A stretch of 64,000 nucleotides of DNA from Emergomyces orientalis. Lineage: Eukaryota > Ascomycota > Eurotiomycetes > Onygenales > Ajellomycetaceae. Made by a program: the position numbers and the translations under genes. The notes beneath the pieces were generated by a model. That model was given only the letters and a program-made list of their open reading frames with translations. It ran no database searches and had not been told where the DNA came from. This document shows positions 49,506 to 59,989 of this stretch, one piece after another. The first letter of the stretch is position 1. Each line of letters starts with the position of its first letter. The stretch spans positions 620,001-684,000 of the forward strand of contig MOWL01000088.1 in NCBI GenBank assembly GCA_002110485.1, written 5' to 3'.

Positions 49506-50479
49506 CTTGGTCGTTTCGGTTGTGTATAGTGGGATATTCCTGGAGCGAGCGGCAGTAGAAGCCTGGGCTTTTGATAGAATACCGAAAATAGTAGAAGGGC
49601 AGGAAAATGCCATCGATGAAGCTGAAGCTGGGGCTCTCCTGAAGTGGAACTTTCCATCGCTTGCGATGTCCCCTCAGGACGTCCATATCGACGAAGCAGA
49701 CGCTTCGTAAGCATGTCCCAATGGTAAACGGTCGGTAGAACCCGAGAAAACAAAAAGCGGTAGAAAGGTAACAGGAAGCAACATGAAAGCAAAACGCTCG
49801 CACGGTACTTGGCTGCTTGATTAATGTTTATTGGTAAATTTTGTCGGAATTTAGACTCTGATCGACCTACAAGTGGAACAATCTGCTGGCAAAAGGAAAA
49901 TAAAGTCGAGTTGGCTGTTGCAGGTATCATAGCAGAAACGCAAAGATACTATATCACGGAAACTCCCAGTTGATGTCGGAATGACGCTAGGCCCGTTGTA
50001 GGAACGACGCATGGGGAAGAGCATGCTCACTGGGCTGGGAGGACAACCTAGTCCTTGGCCCGCATGGGTAGCTTGAAGCCATGGCGCCGGGGGCTAAGCA
50101 AGTTTCACGCCAAAGGAAATACCCAGACTGCTGGAGTATGCGGAGACACTTAATTCCATGTCCGGGCACATCTTGCGTAGGACCTCGGCAGGCAAGGTGA
50201 TAAAATGAAGGGCAGGTTTGGCCAATAGGTGGCATGTCGTGGCACTATGAAAGTGGCACTTGTAGACAGCGGCGCAGAGGGAAGACACAAAGAGACAAGC
50301 GTAGAAACAGGTTGGGTCGTGTGTATTAGCACCAGCTTCGGGTGTGCAGCAATGTGGGATATCTGCTTGGCGCGCCACAAAGCTGGAAAATCTGTCCCCC
50401 CTGGATTCAGGAGAACTGAAGGAGATGAAGAATTACAGGAAAAAAGAAGTAACGAGGAAGGAAGGATAAGATTTGATTG
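49506..50479. other. Gene-poor region upstream of the LINE insertion
   Basis: About 970 bp with overlapping open frames on both strands that share no recognisable domain. Its right end is the first copy of the LINE target-site duplication. Confidence 0.45.
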
Positions 50480-50492
50480 AAGGTATGCTTCA
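50480..50492. repeat. Left target-site duplication of LINE
   Basis: AAGGTATGCTTCA, identical to 51301-51313. The two copies bound the element exactly. Confidence 0.85.
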
Positions 50493-50814
50493 CAAGGCCC
50501 GAAGCTCATTGATAGTCCAGCTGCGTACCGGCAAGACAGGCCTTGCAGCATTCCTCCACAGAAGAAGAGTTCCTGACTTCCCCACACCGAAATGTCCATG
50601 TGGATATGAGCATGAAACAGTGCTGCATGTGATGATACACTGTACACAATTCAGTGGGGAACGCGCGGAGCTGGAGCAGGAGGGCAGAGTGGATAAGAAG
50701 TGGTTGCTGGACACCAAGGAAGGACTGCACAGGCTCACCAAGTGGTGGCTCAAGCAGGACATTCTCAGACAGTTCTCCCTGGCCAAGGTGTTAAGTGAGA
50801 GAAGGGCAGAATGA
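50493..50814 (+). pseudogene. LINE ORF2 C-terminal fragment
   Basis: Open frame of about 106 codons entered in the middle by truncation. It reads ARSSLIVQLRTGKTGLAAFL, then HRRRVPDFPTPKCPCGYEHETVLHVMIHC, the CCHC-type cysteine/histidine motif at the end of fungal LINE reverse transcriptases, and ends in a basic helical tail. No internal stop has accumulated. Without the reverse-transcriptase domain it cannot act by itself. An upstream ATG at 50473 lies in host sequence and is chance. Confidence 0.85.
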
Positions 50815-51094
50815 GATACACAGCACAACTAAGAAACACGGCTGGCGCATATCAGGGGGTGAAGGGCGCGAAGAGCGAGGCTCTACCAGGAGATAGTGAG
50901 CTTGAAGCGCGGATCTGAGTGGACTGGCGCGCCACAAGCGCGGAGTTGAGTGGCCTGCGCGCTACAAGCACTCCAGGACGTTGAAGTCTGCGCGATGAGC
51001 GGCGGACACACAGCATGAGGTGCCACATTCATTAGAAGTCTTTCTTATGTTCAGACAGAGGTGATGGTGATATAGGGGGTTTTCTTGTCTTCTC

Positions 51095-51138
51095 ATGGTG
51101 CTATGCACCATCTTCTCTAAGAGCAGCGGGAGCTGCTC
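51095..51138 (+). other. Two adjacent stem-loops in LINE 3' region
   Basis: ATGGTGC-TAT-GCACCAT (51095-51111) and GAGCAGC-GGGA-GCTGCTC (51121-51138), each with perfect 7-bp arms, nine bases apart. LINE reverse transcriptases often recognise a 3'-end hairpin, so these are candidate recognition structures. Confidence 0.6.
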
Positions 51139-51300
51139 CGCGGTACTTGAAGTGATTATAAATGTTGAATAGATTTGCTGTTCAGGGGGTTTTTAGGCCA
51201 GGGCTATACTAGATAGCCCAAGGTTTTCCTCACTTTGTATACTAGCTGCCTCCCCACATATCCTCGGGATCAAGTGGTGTAGAAATAATAATAATAATAA

Positions 51301-51313
51301 AAGGTATGCTTCA
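51301..51313. repeat. Right target-site duplication of LINE
   Basis: AAGGTATGCTTCA, directly after the (AAT)n tail and identical to 50480-50492. Confidence 0.85.
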
Positions 51314-52578
51314 ATTCAAGAATGTTTTTCATAGATTGACCCGAAACATAGAAGAAATGAGGGGCGAGTGAGGAGAAGGAAGTAGAAGAACAGGAGGATG
51401 AGGGTGATTCTGTGAGCGCGTAAACATCTTCTTTTTTGTAATACTGAAAGAGAGGAAGAAAAGAAAGGGGGAAACTTCTGAACTAGACAACAAAATGACA
51501 TTACGCTTATATCAAAACACGCGCGCATCATGAAGCAGAAACTTTGGCAGAGACAAGGACATGGTTAAAGTCAACAAGAAATCCCTTGAAACTCCGGCAG
51601 CTTCCAACAAGAATCCAACATAAGAAGACATTCTAAAAAGGGCTGGTGACAATTCACAATAAAAACATCGTCTCAGAGAGGATTTGACACCCAAGTCGCA
51701 GGGTATGCGCAGAAATGTGCTCCTCAAAGTCTCTGTCATCTCGAAGTCGCGTCAGCCAGTTCATGAACGAAGCAACCTTGGAATATCCTGTCCAGCCTGG
51801 GGCCTGGCGAAGGGGGCCATTCATCCAAACAATGCCAACGAACCAATTCATATTGTCCCAGGTCGGGTTGCTTGATGTGTTCTTGGGCACACAAACCTAA
51901 AGCGATGCGCATTTCTTTGCTTCTGCAAAAGTGTCCATCATAGTGTGCTGACAAAATATCCGCCTGAACCGGGTGCCAAGACACGATACTTTTTTAAGTG
52001 CTACATATCCTCCATTGACTTTCCTCCAGGTTCACTGGTAGGGCGACAAACTATCTGACAAGCTTTAGCAGGCCCTTTTCAAGTGTCTTTCTGTGCCCGT
52101 GGCTTTTGAATTTGGGATCCTGCAGTGTGTTGGACATAGTTGGCCATATCTTCTTTGATTCCTCAGAAGAATAAAATGGGGCTGGTTGATGGGATGAAGC
52201 AGCCAGAGTGTCAGTATTTATATAGTCAGTGTATGCGCGTCCTTTGTCGTATGGACATCTATTCTTCTGTATGGCCTGATGCAAATAAGCACCAGTATAA
52301 TTCACTACTGTTTGCGGTTAGAATGGTGAAAAGATAATATTGAGCGCGTAGCCAACAAAGAAATATATCCAACACTACACAGTGGATGTGAAACCGAGAT
52401 TTATACACTGGGTATTGTCTCCAGAACACCAAATCTAGATATTATATAGTATTTTCAGCAACTGTCAAGTAATATTATAGTCATATCGAGATCAGATTCA
52501 TTCATTCAGTGATATAGAGTTTGATAGAGAGAGCTTATCTGTCTACAAACTTCTCACTGAATTTATTCTCTAGAAAGC

Positions 52579-52897
52579 TCTGTCTATCTGCAAAATTTCT
52601 GCCAGATCTCTATTATATAGCAATATCTGCCTGTCTAAAAGATCTTCACTTAATTCTTTTGTACTGTACATACATTAATTGTCAATTTAAAAATATGTGT
52701 CTAACAGTCAAGCAGTGCTGCTGTGAGATGCAGGGAGATCTTGCTGATAGACAAAAACCTATTTCTATTATAGATTGGAGTGAATGAACACTTCACAGAC
52801 AGAGAAGACTTTATATAAACAAGAGATTCAGTGAACTTAAAACATGCATATTTCTCTATATCATAGAAATCTGGCCGAGATTTTGTAAATAGACACA
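52579..52897. repeat. Degenerate inverted repeat (fold-back element relic)
   Basis: Left arm 52579-52660 and right arm 52820-52897 match in reverse complement over about 80 bases. For example, TGTCTATCTGCAAAATTTCT pairs with TGTCTATTTACAAAATCTCG from the other strand, followed by GCCAGATCTCTAT against GCCAGATTTCTAT. Most differences are C/T or G/A changes. The spacer is about 160 bp. It looks like a small fold-back or MITE-type element that has decayed by transitions. Confidence 0.65.
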
Positions 52898-52948
52898 TTT
52901 CTCTCTTTCTCTCTTCCTCTCTTCCTCTCTTTCTCTCTCTCTCTCTCT
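52898..52948. repeat. Pyrimidine (CT)n-type microsatellite
   Basis: Fifty bases of C and T only, mixing TTTCTC, TTCCTC and a final (CT)n run. It abuts the right arm of the inverted repeat. Confidence 0.85.
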
Positions 52949-54581
52949 ACCACACATTTGATGAAGCTCTTGTAGACAGATAGAACTCTCTATAATCTAT
53001 AATAGATAAAACCTTGTAGAGAGACTATTTCAGAGTGTGCATGAGTTCAAGTCTTGATATGACTATATTATTTCTTGTTTTTACATGTTAGTTGCTGGAA
53101 ATAGTATAATTCAACAGTACTAAAGTAGAAAAGAACTACATCATTATCTCTTTTCAACATGTTCTTTTACATGTTGAATCTTCACTCGCTAAGTACATTT
53201 AAAGGCCAATGAGCTGTCAAAACTAAATAGTCAATATGAGTGAGCTGTGATGTTATAATCGAGTGTATGAAGAATGTGAAAGTCATATGAATAATAGATG
53301 AGCAAGAAGCTTGAATAGGCTATATGAATAGATCTTGTAGTTCAAACTGAATCAATATAAATCTTTATATAGCTTTATAGCTGTCTTCTGTGAGAGAGTT
53401 GAAAGTGTGGCATATGTAATTTTTTAAATGAATTTGCTCTAAAGAGTATCGTTTGCACTTCATATAATGTAGAATTGTTGAGATACTAATTCTCCTGAAG
53501 AGATAATCTCTGATGAGTTTTAGTTAATATTGCAATTTCTTTGCTTCTTCAGTGCTTAACCAACCTCCTTTCTTTATAGATTATCAACATGTGAGACAGA
53601 TATCTCATGTACATACTATCTTTTTCTATTACCGAATTTTCAAGTATCTGCACGTCTAGATTTAGTTTTGGCAGACAGAGACAATCAGAGCGGTGAAGAG
53701 GTGCGTAACTAGAAAACAGGGCAGTAAGAACCGTGGCCGCAATAAAACCCACAGTGCCTGTAAGTTGCTGTGGGGGACATTTTGAGGGAGAACATAATTT
53801 ATACATGTCAAATTTGTTATTTATTTTCACAATTGAATTAGATTTTGAAATTTTCCAAGATACGAAGGTAAGGACATGAGGTCTCGGGTGAGGCTGACTG
53901 GCTTTTTTGGTTTTAAATTTGAATTATAAGAGGTTGCCCTGAATGCCCGTTTTTAAATACTCTACTCCGTACGTTTGCTTCGTTCCCTAATGAAAGAAAT
54001 AAGACTCAAGCCCTCAATTTTAACATATAAAAGGTAAGGTAGTAAGTAGTCCAGCTTTGAATATTCTCCACTTTCCCAAAGGAAAGCAGATAAATGGAAC
54101 AGTTTTACCAGGGGATATCAATTGGCTTCCATTATTTTAACATATTGGCCTTGTCCGGCATCAAATGTGCCCTCAGGAAACACGCAGATGCACACATTAC
54201 AGGGGCGACGACACATCAAAAAGCTTGTTCTATTACTTTTGAGAGAAAAAATAGGACACGAAACGTTCCAAGCAACCCCGTAGCAACTAAAAGAAATAAG
54301 AACCAGGAAACCCATTTTATGCGGCAAAGAAAAAGCAAGGAAATAACAGACATCCATGTGACAGCGTTAGAATAATGTTAAGAAAAAGGGTACAAAATAA
54401 GGAAAATTGGAGGTTATCACTCAAAAAAAGGGCGAAAGGGGGCCAAGCAGTGAAATGAAAAGCAAAAGAAACTAAATAAATAAAAAGTCCCAACATTTCC
54501 TTCTGTCTCGGCCAACATCACAAGGCAACAAACGATCACCACCAGCAAATACTATTTAAAGCTCGTCCGCAATCTCCCACT

Positions 54582-55846
54582 TCATCTCCGCATCTGCTCC
54601 CGTTCAACCTCGTACTTGAAGTCAAAATACGGTTTATCAAAATGATGAACGCGGACGTATCCATCCTCACCTCCAGAGGCATAGCCGGTGCCCATCGGAT
54701 GAGCGGCAATTGTGTTCAGGGGACCGAAATGGCCTTTGACACGGCCAATCTCGTCCTCGAAGATCTTGTGGTAGAAACGGGCTTCGAACTTTCCTTGTCG
54801 GGCATCGGTGGTGGTAACATCCATGGCTGCTTGACCACCGCCGAGAATTACAAAATCTTTCTTTGCAGTGATGGCTGCGGTGTTGAGGGGGGTATCTGCT
54901 ACGTAGGTTTTGAGGATGGCGAGGTTCCGGGAGGAGATAATCTGGGTTGTTTTGGTGTTAGCGGCGTAGTCTTTGTAAAAAAATAACAAATATGCAATAA
55001 GATAAGAACTCCGGCACATACCTTGGCACTCTTGTCTTTGCAAGCGGTGATGAAGTATGTTCGGTCAGGGGAAAATTGGATGTCGTTGATTTGATAGTCG
55101 AATTCATGGGCTTGGACGTTTTCGAGTTGCTCTCCGGTCTGTATGTCAAAAAGCAACAGCAGTTAATATAAATAGAACTTCCCCAACAGAGAAGGGCACA
55201 TCCTGCTATTCTTGACCCGTACCTTGGCATCATATTGGCTGACACTGCCATCCTCATGTCCAGCAATGATATATTTCGACAAGAAACTCCACCCAGCAAC
55301 TGTCGCTTTGCTCTCTTCGCATGTGATTTTCAAATAAGGCTCATCGGGTTGGTCGTCCAAGTCATTTCGCTCCTCATCACCGTACCGTATATCAAAGACC
55401 ACAATCGTAGCCAGATATCCCATACGCTTCTCAGTGACACCCAATAACCGCTTGCCATCCGGGCTGAACTCCACCCGCTTGACAGCCGTAGGGAAATCCC
55501 ACACCTTGACACACTCGCCGGTTTTGGTATTCCAGAGTCTGATGGTATTGTCTGCGGCGCCGGTAGCGATGAGAGCGCTATTTGGGGTAACATCGACAGT
55601 CCAGAGGGCACCCTGGTGGCCGTGATAGGTGCCTAGTCGTTCGCCATTTGCGGAGAACCAAGAGCAGAGAATCTTGTCCTTTGCGACAGAGAAAAGGAGG
55701 TCGCCGTCACGGTTGAATTTTATTTGATTGATAGACCGTTCCTATAATTCCGTAAGTGTTAGCTAGGGAAATAAACAGAGCCTGGGTGACCAGGGCGATA
55801 TTCAAATGGAATGCCCTACATGGCCTTGAAGAAGAATAGGTCTCAT
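54582..55846 (-). CDS. TIF34: Translation initiation factor eIF3 subunit I (Tif34)
   Basis: Seven-bladed WD40 subunit of eIF3 in the eIF3b-g-i module that helps scanning. Exons 55846-55820 (27 nt), 55741-55223, 55138-55022 and 54941-54582 (introns 78, 84 and 80 bp, all phase 0) give 340 residues, the usual length. The start MRPILLQGHERSINQIKFN is joined across intron 1, which has a weak GTAGGG donor. Further marks are KIITCEESKATVAGWSFL-type, DRTYFITACKDKSAK, LGGGQAAMDVTTT, and the end ASGGEDGYVRVHHFDKPYFDF. The acceptor for exon 4 is the CCCAG at 54946-54942; the nearer AAAG would break the frame. It is divergent from the C1-THF synthase gene. Confidence 0.96.
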
Positions 55847-56575
55847 ATTGCCAGTGGCAAAGGATCACCAGCAGTGATCGCGGGTCAACAAGCTATAGCA
55901 GGGCACGTAGCAGACACAGAAGATACTTGCTACACTCAGTAGACAAGCTTTATAAACTGTGGAGTGGATGTGTCGTTGGCTAGAAGGTGGCTGTTAACTC
56001 GTTGTCTCCCTCTCCTGTAATCATTCATTCCACCGATGATAATTTCGTCGCACACTTCGATTCGTGCCAAGAGTTTATGTTACCATACCGGCTGTCACAC
56101 AATGGTAATACCGGAGCCATGATAATCCGGGTGTAATCTAAAGCTTAATTAAACCTTAGTCATCAGGAGAAAATCATAAAAATAAAAAAGTCAAAAATGA
56201 TCGAGAAGAAAAATTTATCGAAAAAAATCAAAATCAAAATCATAAAAAAAAAAATTCCATTGTGTGATGAGCGCTGAGTCACTCGGTGTAGCTTGATAAA
56301 TAAAATGTCAATGGCTCGAGCAGACAATAATAATAAACCGTAGACTTCCCTCCCATGTATAATATTCCCTCGCATCCTCCCTAAAACCCTGCGATTGGAG
56401 TCTATCCAATCGTCCAGTCCTTTCCTCCCACCGTCAGCACTCATTTTTGGCGGCGTTATTCACACTCCCCTGACCAATTCAGCCACCCTATAGCCGCGGA
56501 AATTAAGTGTTGTTTTAAAATCTAGTTTTCAGCAGAGTAACTACCCAGGCGCCTTTCACAAGGCAGGCCGAGGCC
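55847..56575. promoter_or_regulatory. Divergent promoter, TIF34 / C1-THF synthase
   Basis: A 729-bp shared upstream region. An A-rich stretch with repeated AAAATC units lies at 56216-56260. No open frame is supported. Confidence 0.5.
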
Positions 56576-59500
56576 ATGCTTGTGCCCAGCAGAGCTGTTT
56601 GTTGTGAACACTTCCGTTTGCTGCCGATCCCCCGCTCCCTGCGGCCTAACTCTCTCTCTCGCTGCCCCTCCATCACTCTGCTCCACACCCGCCGTTGCAC
56701 AAGATTGGCGACGCGGTGCTTCTCTTCTCGCAATATCAGGTCTATTAGTAGTAGTACCTGCATCTTTAACCATCCGTTTTTCCTTGTCCCTCTTTTTTCG
56801 CGAGTGCACGCCCACAAGCCTGACCCCTCCCTGCCATTTCCACTGGCAACACGCTCATTTTCGTCCAGCAATTTCAATATGGCGGGCGTCAAGATAGATG
56901 GCACTACAATTGCCAAAAACATTAGGGAGCGTTTGAATGCCGAGATTCAAAAGTCGCAGGAGACTAATCCAAGGTTCAAGCCTAGCTTGGTGATTTTCCA
57001 AAGTATGCAATTCATCGCACATATTTAGTGGCTGTTCGCATATATTCTAAAGCAATTTGAAGCTAATTGAACTTATTTCGTGTATAGTCGGCGACAGATC
57101 AGATTCCAGTATGAAAAAGACAGCAATCTGCCTTACTTATCCCAGAATGTATGCTGACGGTATTTAGGTACTTATGTGCGCATGAAGCTGAAGGCTGCTG
57201 AAGAGGTACATACACCCCCATTTTCCATTTGCTATAAATTATGCTAGCTGACTTTACGTTCGCTATGGTTTATAGGCAAACATTCACTGCAAACTCATCA
57301 AGTTCTCTGAAGATATCAGTGAACCCGAACTGCTTCAGGAAATTGCTCTTTCAAACAACGACCCAAGTGTTCACGGCATTCTCGTCCAATTACCACTCCC
57401 AAGCCACCTCTCAGAACATACGATTACTTCTGCTGTTGCTGCGGAGAAAGATGTTGATGGATTCGGAGCTGTCAATATTGGTGAATTGGCCAAGAGAGGG
57501 GGCAAGCCTCTTTTTGTTCCATGCACCCCCCAGGGAGTTATGGAACTCCTTAAAGTCACTGGTGTTGAGCTAGCTGGTAAGAATGCCGTGGTTTTGGGCA
57601 GAAGTGACATTGTTGGGAGCCCCGTCAGCTACTTGTTGAAGAGTGCGGATGCCACTGTTACAGTCTGCCACTCCAAAACAAAGAACCTGGAAACCATCGT
57701 CAAGGGAGCAGATATCTTGGTTGCTGCTATTGGAAAGCCAGAATTTGTCAAGGGTTCATGGCTTAAACCTGGCGCTGTGGTTATTGATGTTGGCACCAAC
57801 TATATTCCTGATCCAACGAAGAAATCCGGCCATCGGTTGGTTGGTGATGTTGAATTTTCCTCAGCCGTAGAAATCGCATCGCACATCACTCCAGTTCCCG
57901 GAGGGGTCGGTCCAATGACAGTAGCAATGCTTCTTCAGAACGTCGTTAACTCTGCGAGAAGCTATTTCGAGAAGCAAAAGGATAGACACGTCACGCCTCT
58001 GCCAATTAAGCTTCAAACCCCAGTTCCCTCAGATATCGCCATCTCTCGTACGCAGCGCCCTAAGCCTATTAGCCGGATTGCCGCTGAGGTGGGAATTGCA
58101 CCGCACGAGTTGGAACCATACGGACATACCAAGGCCAAGGTCAGCCTTGACCTCTTGGACCGTCTATCTCACCGCCGTAACGGACGATATATATTGGTAT
58201 GCGGAATCACACCAACTCCCCTAGGAGAAGGCAAATCAACCACGACTATGGGTCTTACGCAGGCTCTTGGCGCCCATCTCAACAGAATAGCCTTTGCCAA
58301 CGTCCGACAGCCCAGCCAAGGCCCGACCTTCGGAATCAAGGGCGGAGCAGCTGGCGGAGGATACAGTCAGGTAATCCCCATGGATGAGTTCAACCTTCAT
58401 TTGACCGGTGATATCCATGCCATTACCGCTGCAAATAACTTGCTAGCAGCCGCTATCGAAACGAGAATGTTCCACGAATCCACACAGAGTGATGGTGCGT
58501 TGTATAAACGGTTGGTACCTGTTAAAAAGGGGAAACGCGAATTCCAACCCATCTTCTTCCGGAGGTTAAATAAATTAGGGATCACAAAGACCAATCCAGA
58601 TGAGCTTACACCAGAGGAAATCAACCGATTTGCAAGATTGGATATTGACCCCGAGACCATTACCTGGCGGAGAGTCCTGGACGTGAACGACAGACACCTG
58701 CGGGGCATCACGGTAGGCCAAGCTGCAACCGAAAAAGGCCATACTAGACAGACTGGCTTTGACATCTCTGTTGCAAGCGAATGTATGGCTATCCTGGCCC
58801 TCAGCAACGACCTTGGCGATATGCGAGAGCGTCTCGGCAGAATGGTAGTCGCTACCTCCAAGAACGGAGATCCCGTCACTTGCGACGACATTGGTTGTGG
58901 AGGCGCCCTGGCAGCTTTGATGAGAGACGCAATTAAGCCAAATCTCATGCAAAGTCTTGAAGGGACGCCAGTGTTTGTCCATGCCGGTCCTTTCGCTAAT
59001 ATCAGCATTGGCGCCAATTCAGTCGTAGCCGATAAGCTCGCTTTGAAACTGGCAGGTACTGAGCCAGACGAGGACCATGAAGCCAAGACCGGCTTCGTCG
59101 TCACAGAAGCCGGCTTCGATTTCACCATGGGTGGAGAGCGGTTTTTCAACATCAAGTGCCGCTCGTCGGGCCTTGTCCCGGACACGGTGGTCATCGTCGC
59201 CACCGTTCGAGCCATCAAGGCTCACGGAGGAGGACCCCCTATCGCTCCTGGAGCCGCACTTGCTGCAGAATATACGACCGAAAACGTAGAGCTCTTACGG
59301 AACGGATGCGTGAATCTGAAAAAACAAATCGCGAACGCTAAACAATACGGCATCCCCGTCGTTGTCGCCATCAACAAATTCGAAACCGACACCGACGCCG
59401 AAGTCGCAGTGATTCGTGAGGAAGCAATCGCCGCGGGCGCTGAGGACGCCATCCCCGCCAACCACTGGGCCGAAGGTGGTGCTGGTGCCATCGATCTCGC

Positions 59501-59989
59501 CAAGGGAGTGATCATTGCCAGCTCGAAACCCAAGGATTTCAAACTGCTCTATGACCTTGAGGGAACCGTCCAGGAACGCATCGAGCGTATCGGTAAGGAA
59601 ATGTACGGCGCCGCTAAGGTTGAGTTTAGCGAACTTGCACAGAAGAAGGTGGACGTGTATACCAAGCAGGGATTCGGAAACCTCCCCATCTGCATTGCCA
59701 AGACTCAGTACTCTCTCAGTCACGATCCAAATCTCAAGGGTGCCCCGACTGGCTTCACTGTTCCCATCAGAGATGTCAGGCTAGCTGTTGGTGCGGGATA
59801 TCTGTATGTATCCGACTTCTACACTCGTTATGGACAAAATAGAAGGAAATTAGGATATGAATTGCTAACAAGATTTACAGATATGCACTTGCTGCTGATA
59901 TCCAAACCATCCCTGGCCTCCCCACTGCGCCAGGATATCTTAACGTCGATGTCGATGCTGAGACTGGCGAAATTGATGGCCTCTTCTAA
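56576..59989 (+). CDS. ADE3: Trifunctional C1-tetrahydrofolate synthase
   Basis: Combines methylene-THF dehydrogenase, methenyl-THF cyclohydrolase and formyl-THF synthetase, feeding one-carbon units to purines, thymidylate and formyl-Met-tRNA. Exons 56576-57002, 57088-57108 (21 nt), 57168-57205, 57276-59803 and 59881-59989. The long form has 1040 residues; starting at the in-frame ATG 56879 (MAGVKIDG) it has 939, close to yeast Ade3 (946). Dehydrogenase marks: VHGILVQLPLP, EKDVDGF, PCTPQGVMELL, PGGVGPMTVAMLL. Synthetase marks: TPTPLGEGKSTTTMGL (about residue 371 of the short form) and LTGDIHAI. The first 101 residues are Arg/Ser-rich with RCFSS and RSFSSSN, like a mitochondrial presequence. 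Exon 4 ends CT before GTATGT, restoring GYLYALAADIQ; the unspliced frame running to 60161 is wrong. Confidence 0.95.

Larger units (their letters stand above)
50493..51300 (+). mobile_element. 5'-truncated LINE (Tad-like non-LTR retrotransposon)
   Basis: An 808-bp remnant with the ORF2 C-terminus, a 3' untranslated region and an (AAT)n tail at 51284-51300. It is flanked by a perfect 13-bp duplication, the mark of target-primed reverse transcription; truncation of the 5' end is usual for such copies. The body is CpG-rich, unlike the nearby AT-rich block, so it looks young and untouched by RIP-like mutation. The 3' region carries two adjacent stem-loops and an imperfect tandem repeat (50916-50946 and 50947-50976). 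Confidence 0.9.
51314..54581. other. 3.3-kb gene-poor region with AT-rich, CpG-poor core
   Basis: The left third (51314-52340) has minus-strand frames at 51654-51984 and 52051-52305 of unclear origin. The core 52380-53540 is strongly AT-rich; reading it through I counted only about seven CG dinucleotides in 1.1 kb. It holds a degenerate inverted repeat and a pyrimidine microsatellite. The right end (53900-54580) is the eIF3i 3' flank. Confidence 0.6.

Noticed and set aside
49340..49930. 196-codon minus-strand frame and other long frames around 49.4-49.9 kb
   Set aside because: Overlap the Cys-rich frame out of register, with no domain; frames on five tracks here suggest chance.
50150..50647. 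165-codon minus-strand frame
   Set aside because: Runs across the LINE insertion boundary and antisense to the LINE ORF, so it is a chance frame made by the insertion.
53963..53971. TACTCCGTA found here and again at 63508-63516
   Set aside because: Two exact copies of a 9-mer in 64 kb is close to chance expectation.
58397..59218. 273-codon minus-strand frame inside C1-THF synthase
   Set aside because: Antisense shadow of the conserved synthetase domain; codon pattern belongs to the plus-strand gene.
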